A stretch of DNA of 64,000 nucleotides from Saprospiraceae bacterium. GTDB taxonomy: Bacteria; Bacteroidota; Bacteroidia; Chitinophagales; Saprospiraceae. Below the pieces are notes generated by a model. The model was not told where the DNA came from, ran no database searches, and saw only the letters and a list, made by a program, of their open reading frames with translations. The stretch is taken from positions 1-64,000 of the forward strand of contig JADKGF010000009.1 of the NCBI GenBank assembly GCA_016717105.1. Reading direction: 5' to 3'. Position 1 is the first letter of the stretch, and each line of letters starts with the position of its first letter. Positions 57,294 to 64,000 of the stretch are shown here, in pieces. The position numbers were made by a program, and so were the translations under genes.

Positions 57294-57789
57294 TTATAAT
57301 TTAAATTTAATAGGAAGCGTGTACAAAACCCTGACTGGTCGGCCATTTTGTTTACCCGGTATCCATTTTTTTTTTCATATTATTCATACTTTGAACAGCT
57401 TCAATGGCGGCTTCAGTAAGTCCACTTCCCAAATCTCTACTGGATTGGTCTGGAATGGGTTGGACATCCAATATACTACCATCAATATCTAATACAAACT
57501 GCACAACCACAACGCCTTCAATTCCATATTTGCGTGCTTCTTTAGGATATTTTAAGTTTTTATATATGTACGTCAACATCTTTTTTTGAGCACATTTATT
57601 TTTGGTTTCTAAATCTTCTATATCTTCACATCCAGGGAAGCGAGGTATTTCCTCCACAACTTTAAAGGTTTCTTCAACAGTAGTATTAGATAGATTTGGA
57701 TTTGTTTGTCCATAAGTATTTGATAATGAACATAAAAGGATTAATAGGCAAGGAAATAAAATGATTTTCATATTTAAAGATTTTGTCAA
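57294..57789 (-). pseudogene. TonB C-terminal-like periplasmic protein, one frameshift
   Basis: Signal peptide (ILFPCLLILLCSLSNTYGQ), then PRFPGCEDIEDLETKNKC and the TonB_C-like domain (LTYIYKNLKYPKEARKYGIE, VVVQFVLDIDGSILDV). At about 57365 an A-run plus one base is lost (KKKMDTG with a premature stop at 57352). Restoring it gives the full end KKWIPGKQNGRPVRVLYTLP to TAA at 57294. It is a paralogue of the C-terminal half of the gene at 17977-18863. Such solitary TonB_C proteins are widespread in Bacteroidota and have no proven role. Confidence 0.8.
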
Positions 57790-57849
57790 AATTAATTAAA
57801 TATTCTATTGTGCTATTTACGAAGTGAAAAAATTGAAAACTCCAATTCA

Positions 57850-58440
57850 TCATTTATACGTCGCTATAAACTCCTGATTGTCAGGCTTGATTTTAGATCC
57901 AAAAAAGTGGGTTAGTTTACCTTCTTCATTTATCAAGTATTTGCAAAAATTCCATGACGGTACTTCACTATTCCACCCATTTTTGCTTGGGTCTGTTAGC
58001 CATTGATATATCGCATGTTGTTGGTCACCTTTCACATCTACTTTGTCAAACATCTGGAAAGTAACACCGTAATTTTTTTGGCAAAATGTGGCAATCTCAT
58101 CAGAAGATCCAGGTTCCTGACCCAAAAACTGATTACAAGGAAAACCGAGCACTTCGACTTGATCTTTATTCGATTCATAAAATTTTTGCCAATCAGCGTA
58201 CTGTGGTGTATATCCACATTTAGAAGCTACATTTAGGACAATAATTTTTTTGCCTTTATATTTTGACATGTCGATTGATTCACCATCTAGGCTCATAGCT
58301 TTGAGGTCATAGAAAGATGGCTTCTCTTGGTTGGTAGCAGAAATCGTTTCCTTTGGTGCAGATGCTACTTTATTCCCATTAAAACAACTCCAAAACCACG
58401 CCGGCAGACTCAAGGTGATCAATAATATGCCTATTCTCAT
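57850..58440 (-). CDS. Exported glutathione peroxidase-like thiol peroxidase
   Basis: 196 residues. Lipoprotein-like N-terminus (LLITLSLPAWFWSCFNGN), then the GPx motifs VLNVASKCGYTPQYADWQKF with the catalytic cysteine, LGFPCNQFLGQEPGSSDEIA with glutamine, and VPSWNFCKYLINEEG with tryptophan and asparagine. The catalytic residue is Cys, not selenocysteine. It reduces peroxides, probably with thioredoxin, in the periplasm. Intact. Confidence 0.92.
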   Translation of the reverse strand: MRIGILLITLSLPAWFWSCFNGNKVASAPKETISATNQEKPSFYDLKAMSLDGESIDMSKYKGKKIIVLNVASKCGYTPQYADWQKFYESNKDQVEVLGFPCNQFLGQEPGSSDEIATFCQKNYGVTFQMFDKVDVKGDQQHAIYQWLTDPSKNGWNSEVPSWNFCKYLINEEGKLTHFFGSKIKPDNQEFIATYK

Positions 58441-58609
58441 TGTAAATATTGTATTAGATTATCAATGTAACTACAACGCTATTTGTTTCATTTGGTTGAG
58501 ATAAGCACAAATTTGCCAGAATAATTGAAAATGAAAGGTTAATAGCATTAAAAGCAATAGAAAAAATATTTGAATATTTATCTTTACACCAAAAATATAA
58601 GAAATCGAT

Positions 58610-59185
58610 ATGTTAAATTTAATTTTGTTTGGCCCTCCGGGTTCCGGCAAAGGTACTCAAGCTGAAAATCTTATTGAAAAATACGGAATCCTGCACATTA
58701 GTACGGGTGACCTTTTTAGGTATGAAATGGGTAATAATACACCATTGGGAATCAAGGCCAAAGAATATATGGCCAAAGGCGAACTCGTACCTGATGAAGT
58801 GACGATTGGTATGTTGAAAAATAAAGTAGATGCCAATCCAGATGTAAGTGGGATTATTTTTGATGGATTTCCAAGGACAATACCACAAGCTGAGGCACTT
58901 GACGCATTTTTGCAGGAAAAAAATACAGAAGTAACAGCCTTGGTTGCCCTCGACGTACCAGATGAAGAGTTAGTAAAAAGACTACTCAATCGTGGCAAAT
59001 CCTCTGGTAGAGCAGATGATAATGATGAAGAAATCATCCGAAACAGAATCTCCATCTATAAATCAGAAACGGCTCAAGTATTTGATTACTATGCGCAAAA
59101 TGGCAAATCAAAATTGATACCTGGTGTAGGATCGATAGAAGAAATATTCGATAGACTTGTTGCAGCAATTGATGAAGCTTGCTGA
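58610..59185 (+). CDS. adk: Adenylate kinase
   Basis: 191 residues, the short-LID type. P-loop LFGPPGSGKGTQAENLIEKY, STGDLFRYEM, the AMP-site FDGFPRTIPQAEALD, and RLLNRGKSSGRADDNDEEII with the LID arginines. Catalyses ATP + AMP to 2 ADP. Followed after 29 bases by obg on the same strand, a common Bacteroidota neighbourhood. Confidence 0.95.
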   Translation: MLNLILFGPPGSGKGTQAENLIEKYGILHISTGDLFRYEMGNNTPLGIKAKEYMAKGELVPDEVTIGMLKNKVDANPDVSGIIFDGFPRTIPQAEALDAFLQEKNTEVTALVALDVPDEELVKRLLNRGKSSGRADDNDEEIIRNRISIYKSETAQVFDYYAQNGKSKLIPGVGSIEEIFDRLVAAIDEAC

Positions 59186-59214
59186 ACATTGATTAGATAC
59201 AATAAATAAATTTA

Positions 59215-60216
59215 GTGGCTGAACAGAATTTTGTAGATTACGTCAAGATATGTTGTAGATCAGGAGCCGGCGGCGCTGGTTCCTCGCATTTTTACAGGGA
59301 TAAACTCAATAGTATGGGTGGACCCGATGGCGGCAATGGTGGACGTGGAGGCCATATTATCCTAAAGGGAAACTCCAATGTTTGGACCTAGCTTGCTCTT
59401 AAATACAAGAAGCACGTCATAGCTACTGGTGGTGTCAATGGATCGGGAAATAATAGTACTGGTGCCAATGGAGAAGATATCATTCTCGAAGTACCGCTCG
59501 GAACTGTAGCCCGTGATTTTGAGACTGGGGAGATCGAGTTTGAAATCACGACAAATGGTGAAACTAAAATATTAGCTCGTGGTGGACGTGGTGGTCAAGG
59601 AAATGCTCAGTATAAATCAGCCACCAAACAAACACCTGATTATGCCCAACCCGGAGAACCAGGAACAGAAATTTGGAAAATCTTGGAACTCAAGGTACTT
59701 GCCGATGTTGGGCTTGTCGGTTATCCAAATGCTGGGAAATCAAGCTTACTTGCCGCATTGACGGCAGCGAAACCAGAGATAGCAAATTACCCATTTACGA
59801 CCTTAGTGCCCAATCTGGGTATCGTAAAATATCGACACCATGCATCTTTTGTGATGGCTGATATACCTGGTATCATCGAGAATGCACATGAAGGCAAAGG
59901 CTTGGGTTTGAGATTTTTACGCCACATAGAGCGAAACAGTGTCTTGCTTTTTATGGTACCGATAGAGTCCAACGACATCAGTAAAGACTATGGAATACTC
60001 TTGAACGAATTAAAAATGTACAATCCTGATCTTGTCGATAAACCTAGATTATTGGCGATTACAAAGTGCGATCTGGTAGAGAAAGAATGGATCGACATCA
60101 TTCGCCCCGAAATAAAGGTAGATGTTCCGTTTTGTTTTATTTCTTCGATATCAGGTTTGGGATTAGTAGAGTTAAAAGACCTGCTTTGGGGTATGATGAA
60201 TAGCGACCAGCCTTGA
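59215..60216 (+). pseudogene. obg: GTPase Obg, with one in-frame amber codon
   Basis: The frame opens at GTG 59215 (AEQNFVDYVKICCRSGAGGA) and carries the Gly-rich Obg fold (GGPDGGNGGRGGHIILKGNS). TAG at 59389-59391 interrupts NVWT-LALKYKKHV, where relatives have Leu-Leu or similar. The same frame continues to 60216 with RGGRGGQGNAQYKSATKQTP, the G1 motif VGYPNAGKSSLLAAL, G3 DIPGIIENA, G4 TKCDL and G5 SSIS. About 333 residues; no extra C-terminal domain. Obg is a ribosome-biogenesis GTPase essential in most bacteria, so a real nonsense mutation is unlikely and a T-to-A consensus error is the simplest reading. Confidence 0.88.
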
Positions 60217-60321
60217 TAAAAACGTATCTTGCCTTGTTTTGGTGACAATATTTTGGAAAAGGATTTTATGGAAGGGCTGATGTAAAATTATATTGCCTGT
60301 AAAAAATGTAAAATAATATTC

Positions 60322-60329
60322 TATTTTTG
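60322..60329 (+). promoter_or_regulatory. -7 element of the sugar transporter gene
   Basis: TATTTTTG matches TAnnTTTG exactly and lies 37 bases before the first ATG at 60367. The expected TTTG upstream is weak. Confidence 0.5.
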
Positions 60330-60366
60330 TCGGCAATTTTATTATTTCAATAAGATTGAATGCTGT

Positions 60367-61722
60367 ATGTTAATTCGTCAAGCCAAAACATTGTTTATGT
60401 CTTCAAAATCCAGTTTGTTTTTATGGTCATTGATCGCTGCTTTAGCGGGATTTTTATTTGGATTTGACACTGTAGTTATATCCGGAGCAGAAAAAGCATT
60501 ACAAGAATTGTGGCCGCGTGGCGAAGTATTTCATGGTTGGGTGATCATGTCATCAGCATTATGGGGAACTGTGGTAGGAGCATTATTTGGTGGTATTCCC
60601 ACTGATAAGTATGGCCGCAAACCTACGCTCATCATCATTGGTGTCTTGTATCTCGTTTCTGCGATAGGTTCGGGATTAGCTACCGATCCTTGGATGTTTG
60701 CGATCTATAGATTTATTGGTGGTTTGGGTGTAGGCGCATCCACGATAGCAGCACCTATTTTTATATCAGAAATAGCTCCGGCAAAAGATAGAGGCAAGTT
60801 GGTAGCCCTATATCAGTTTAATATCGTTTTTGGGATATTGATGGCTTTTGTTTCCAATTATTTACTAAAGGATTTTGGTTCTGAGCCATGGAGATGGATG
60901 ATCGGAATGGAAGCCTTACCGGCATTTATTTATTGTTTGTTAATATTTCTGATTCCTGAAAGTCCTCGTTGGTTGATCACAATAAAAGATAATGTAGAGA
61001 AAGCAATTCCAACACTCAAAGTAATGGATCCCAATACCGATGTACAGGTACAGATTGCCAATATCAAAGCTGATCATGTCAAAGTCGAAATAAATGAAAA
61101 TATCTGGATGCCTCGATATAGATATCCTTTGATACTTGCCTTTTTGATCTCTTTTTTCAACCAATTTAGCGGTATAAACGCCTTTTTATATTATGCACCA
61201 AGGATATTTGAAATAGCAGGGCTCCAGCAAAGCAGTGCCTTGTTAAGTTCTATTGGCATTGGTATAGTCAATCTGATATTTACCTACATTGGTATGATGA
61301 TGATCGATAAGTTTGGAAGGCGACAACTTATGTTTATTGGTTCTATTGGGTATATTATTTCATTGAGTCTGGTGGCGATTGCATTCTATTTGGAAATCAA
61401 AGGAATGGCAGTACCTATCTTTTTATTTATGTTTATTGCCTCACACGCCATTGGACAAGGTGCGATCATTTGGGTATTTATATCTGAAATATTTCCTAAT
61501 CATCTCAGAGGTCAAGGCACTTCTTTCGGTACTTCGGTGCACTGGGTTTTTGCCGCTTTGATACCTGCAATGGTGCCTTGGTTATTTAAAGTTATTGGTC
61601 CGGCTACAGTTTTTGCAGTCTTTGCATTGATGATGGTAGGGCAGCTTATTTTTACATGGAAAATGATGCCCGAAACCAAAGGTGTTAGCTTGGAAGAATT
61701 GGAGAAATTGTTGAAGCGCTAA
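60367..61722 (+). CDS. Major facilitator superfamily sugar porter
   Basis: 451 residues, twelve hydrophobic helices. Sugar porter marks: SLIAALAGFLFGFDTVVISG in helix 1, GGIPTDKYGRKP between helices 2 and 3, RFIGGLGVGASTIAAP, FLIPESPRWL before the central loop, FNQFSGINAFLYYAPRI in helix 7, MIDKFGRR, and MPETKGVSLEE at the end. It resembles XylE/GLUT proton-coupled or facilitated hexose and pentose carriers. A start at 60397 (MSSKSSLFLW) would also fit. Own -7 element; no partners. Confidence 0.92.
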   Translation: MLIRQAKTLFMSSKSSLFLWSLIAALAGFLFGFDTVVISGAEKALQELWPRGEVFHGWVIMSSALWGTVVGALFGGIPTDKYGRKPTLIIIGVLYLVSAIGSGLATDPWMFAIYRFIGGLGVGASTIAAPIFISEIAPAKDRGKLVALYQFNIVFGILMAFVSNYLLKDFGSEPWRWMIGMEALPAFIYCLLIFLIPESPRWLITIKDNVEKAIPTLKVMDPNTDVQVQIANIKADHVKVEINENIWMPRYRYPLILAFLISFFNQFSGINAFLYYAPRIFEIAGLQQSSALLSSIGIGIVNLIFTYIGMMMIDKFGRRQLMFIGSIGYIISLSLVAIAFYLEIKGMAVPIFLFMFIASHAIGQGAIIWVFISEIFPNHLRGQGTSFGTSVHWVFAALIPAMVPWLFKVIGPATVFAVFALMMVGQLIFTWKMMPETKGVSLEELEKLLKR

Positions 61723-61733
61723 AGTGATTGTGC

Positions 61734-61793
61734 TTAAATTTGAAATATGCATTAGAAAATCTAATACGAATCCTAACTCATAATTCAGTTTAA
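61734..61793. repeat. Dispersed palindromic repeat, copy 2
   Basis: The reverse complement aligns with 15201-15260 over its whole length at roughly three quarters identity, including GATTCGTATTAGATTTTC against AATTCGTAATAGATTTTC and the CATATTTCA arm. Its own arms pair imperfectly. It lies 12 bases after the sugar porter stop and may serve as a terminator-like structure. Confidence 0.6.
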
Positions 61794-61863
61794 AACTAAT
61801 TTCATTACGAAGTTTGGTGATTGAAATCAAAGGAACATTTATCCAATCAGTATAAGGTCACCA

Positions 61864-62307
61864 TTATCTTTTATTTTCAAAAAACTTGGTCAATAATTCG
61901 GCGCATGCATCATGTTGGATACCGAATTCCAGCTTGGTACCTGGATGCAATAATTCTTTGCCATATCGCATAAATCCACGTTTTTCGTCACTAGCACCAT
62001 AAACGACTCGGTCTATTTGCGACCAATACAAGGCTCCAGCACACATGACACATGGTACGGGTGTTACGTATAAAGTGCAGTCTTTCAAGTATTTGCCACC
62101 AAGATATGATGCTGCTGATGTGATGGCCATTACTTCGGCGTGTGCAGTGACATCATTTAGTATCTGGGTTTGATTGTGGGCGCGTGCTATGATTTGTTTT
62201 TGGCAGACAATGACAGCACCTACAGGTATTTCGCCAGCCATAGCTGCTTTTTTGGCTTCCTTGATGGCTTGTTCCATGAAGTAATCATCTGAATATACAG
62301 TCAGCAT
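61864..62307 (-). CDS. tadA: Nucleoside/tRNA adenosine deaminase (TadA family)
   Basis: 147 residues. Zinc-deaminase motifs NDVTAHAEVMAITSAASYLG (HAE) and YVTPVPCVMCAGALYWSQ (PCxxC). GEIPVGAVIV and the end LEFGIQHDACAELLTKFFEN fit TadA, which makes inosine at tRNA-Arg position 34 and is usually the only member of this kind per genome. A guanine deaminase relative is possible but less likely. Intact. Confidence 0.88.
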   Translation of the reverse strand: MLTVYSDDYFMEQAIKEAKKAAMAGEIPVGAVIVCQKQIIARAHNQTQILNDVTAHAEVMAITSAASYLGGKYLKDCTLYVTPVPCVMCAGALYWSQIDRVVYGASDEKRGFMRYGKELLHPGTKLEFGIQHDACAELLTKFFENKR

Positions 62308-62355
62308 CTTGCTTATTTTATTGTTCAGCGTGCAAGAAAAGAAAAAAGTTTTAGT

Positions 62356-62400
62356 TATAAAAATAAAAAGCTCCCGGATCCAAAGAAGGACGGGAGCTTT
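62356..62400 (-). terminator. Terminator of the dockerin-like T9SS protein gene
   Basis: AAAGCTCCCG (62367-62376) pairs with CGGGAGCTTT (62391-62400). On the minus strand the stem is followed by TTTATTTTTAT and lies directly after the stop at 62426. Confidence 0.8.
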
Positions 62401-62425
62401 ATAGCATTTTTGTCAATCTGACGTT

Positions 62426-64000
62426 TTATTCCACTTTTATAAGTTTGTGTATCGATGTTTTTTTGCCATTTTCATGTACATGCAAAAGATAGAAGCCATT
62501 TTCTAGTCCAGCCAAGTCTAGTACTCCAGACTGAGAAATACTTCCTTTAGTTATCAACTGACCAGATACATTGTGTATTTCATAAGTGGCATCTTGATCT
62601 AGACCCAATACATACACCGATTCTGTAAATGGATTTGGTGCAACCATTAGCCTAGAAATATCTCCATCAGATACACCGTTTATGATCTTAGATTCCCAAT
62701 ATAAATCCACATTTGCAGCATCTATATCACCACTTTGTTTGATTTGATTGGATGCATCTTCATTTAAATCAAATAGGTCGCTGAGAACAGAATTTTTATT
62801 GGAAACGAACGTGAAACTGATGAAATTTTCGTTATTCCTAAGGCTTACACCTTGAGGAATGTCAGATAAATTGATAAACCAAGAGATTTTAACAATGCCA
62901 TCTTTGATAGAGACGTGTTCAGTTTTGTTGAATCTGGGAAGTTTATTACTTGTCACATCGATAACAGAGATACCAGCATCTTTGATGTTAAATTCCAGAT
63001 TAACGGCCAATAGATTTTGGTTTCTGTCTGATTTCAACTCAAGCTCATATGCTTCGCCTTTATTGACAGCTGTGTCTGTAGCTTTGATGACCGTGAAGGT
63101 AGGCGGCTTGTTATTATCATCTGGGTTATAACTACCATTGATATCACCCATTTTTATACCGATGAATTCGTTGCCATAGATTAAGTTATTGGTATTGATA
63201 GAAGAACTTATAGGGCCAATATTACCATTGATAATTTGATGATTTTTGTCAAGAAAATGCCAAACTGGTACTGTAGCTGGCCAATTATCTGTCACACCAT
63301 CAACCAAATTTTTCAAAGTAACCAAATCAAGCGTCGTTATTCCACCGGTACCACTTACATCCGCAGCTAACTGCTGATATGGATTCAATTGTCTCAAACC
63401 TAAGACGCTTTCATAAACGGCCACCAAGTCCATGATATCGACTCCATCTCGTGCATTCCCATCTTTAAAAGGTGTAATGGTATAATCTGGTATAAAACCG
63501 AAACTGGCGCATCCTGATGCATCTGTATTGCCTAATCCCATATTTACACCTTCAATTGGTGCATCATAGTAGGTAAATGCGCATACGCTTGCTTGACTTG
63601 TCGTTAATAGTGTGATTTTTTGAACAAAAGTTGTTTTAACATTTGTTTGCGTATTGAATGCTGACCAAGTTCTGGTTATCAATAATGTAGTGGCATTTAA
63701 CTGTGAAATAGCATCGTTAAATGATTTTGTATAAGTAGTACCACATGATGATGCCAATACAGGTTCCACGTCATTGGGATGCACATCAGGGTTTGATTTC
63801 AAAGCTGCAATGGATATCGCGGTATTATTGATTGTAATATCAGCTGGCCATTCTATGGCGTCATTATAAGTGTGCCCAGATGCACAATTACCAGCTGGTG
63901 TATTCCACGGTAAAGTATCACAGATTTCCAGTCCATGAACAAAGACCTTAAAGACCTGAATATAGGTGTAAGTACTTCCAGTTAACCAATCAAGTACAGT
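62426..64000 (-). CDS. Large secreted protein with dockerin-like and T9SS sorting domains, 5' end outside the window
   Basis: At least 525 residues; the frame is open up to 64000 without a stop, so the beginning lies beyond the window. Visible parts are a beta-rich region (NNTAISIAALKSNPDVHPND, LITRTWSAFNTQTNVKTTFV), a dockerin-like pair of calcium loops (GVDIMDLVAVYESVLGLRQL, DVSGTGGITTLDLVTLKNLV), then a cohesin-like or Ig-like domain and a T9SS type A sorting tail (LMVAPNPFTESVYVLGLDQD ... LENGFYLLHVHENGKKTS). It is exported to the cell surface or medium. Dockerin-like modules in T9SS proteins are frequent; no cohesin partner is known here. Confidence 0.85.
   Translation of the reverse strand, partial: TVLDWLTGSTYTYIQVFKVFVHGLEICDTLPWNTPAGNCASGHTYNDAIEWPADITINNTAISIAALKSNPDVHPNDVEPVLASSCGTTYTKSFNDAISQLNATTLLITRTWSAFNTQTNVKTTFVQKITLLTTSQASVCAFTYYDAPIEGVNMGLGNTDASGCASFGFIPDYTITPFKDGNARDGVDIMDLVAVYESVLGLRQLNPYQQLAADVSGTGGITTLDLVTLKNLVDGVTDNWPATVPVWHFLDKNHQIINGNIGPISSSINTNNLIYGNEFIGIKMGDINGSYNPDDNNKPPTFTVIKATDTAVNKGEAYELELKSDRNQNLLAVNLEFNIKDAGISVIDVTSNKLPRFNKTEHVSIKDGIVKISWFINLSDIPQGVSLRNNENFISFTFVSNKNSVLSDLFDLNEDASNQIKQSGDIDAANVDLYWESKIINGVSDGDISRLMVAPNPFTESVYVLGLDQDATYEIHNVSGQLITKGSISQSGVLDLAGLENGFYLLHVHENGKKTSIHKLIKVE

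Overview
The window reads as a chromosomal piece of a Bacteroidota bacterium. The evidence is AT-rich DNA, several proteins ending in Por/T9SS sorting domains (19818-23018, 30168-33794, 62426-64000, and broken ones at 9702-10724 and 15300-16916), a SusC/SusD pair, a BtuB-like TonB receptor, LptB and DUF6089 genes, and promoters of the Bacteroidota TTTG/TAnnTTTG type. A Saprospiria-like relative is my best guess; this is inference. No rRNA, tRNA or CRISPR array was found.

Layout. 1-9577: a phospho-signalling island. A divergent control region separates a leftward kinase-TM protein and PP2C phosphatase from a rightward series: zinc ribbon-FHA, kinase, FHA, kinase, FHA-TM-trypsin-like protease, PP2C-TM with a Lys-Pro tail, and a coiled-coil/TM protein. 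Almost every gene here is broken by several indels, and two of the three kinases lack about 80 codons of the N-lobe. 9702-10724: a broken secreted endonuclease I. 11018-14325: a mobile-element module (excisionase-like HTH, replication-type protein, DnaC/IstB-like ATPase, small membrane ORF) with a GC-rich four-copy palindrome cluster upstream. 14499-17756: a GIY-YIG nuclease, a broken ELWxxDGT/T9SS protein, and a 100-bp remnant of the same mobile module. The intact module and the remnant are each followed by a copy of an 18-bp direct repeat.

17977-23018: MORN/TonB_C protein, TspO, and a large T9SS surface protein. 23099-26042: an rtcB-prfH-TPR operon (RNA ligase plus release-factor homologue, a pair known for repair and rescue of cleaved ribosomes). 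A leader in front of rtcB contains a 24-codon ORF, a strong terminator and mutually exclusive helices that look like a classical transcription attenuator. I consider this the most interesting undescribed feature of the window.

26278-64000: mostly ordinary chromosome. It holds a TonB receptor, a PIN-domain toxin-antitoxin pair, a CDGSH protein, an EamA transporter, a giant metzincin protease, a SusC/SusD/lipoprotein operon, pcm, a glycosyltransferase and RecQ, a DUF6089 protein, a subtilase, an lptB operon, a VWA protein, a NUC1 nuclease, aspartate kinase, a LOG protein, a VOC protein, glutathione peroxidase, adk-obg, a sugar porter, tadA, and a dockerin-like T9SS protein that runs off the right edge.

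Caveat: single-base indels, often in homopolymers, break several genes that are normally intact (pcm, SusD, TonB receptor, TonB_C proteins), and obg has one in-frame amber codon. Part of the apparent decay is therefore probably consensus error. The damage is much denser in 1-9577 than elsewhere.
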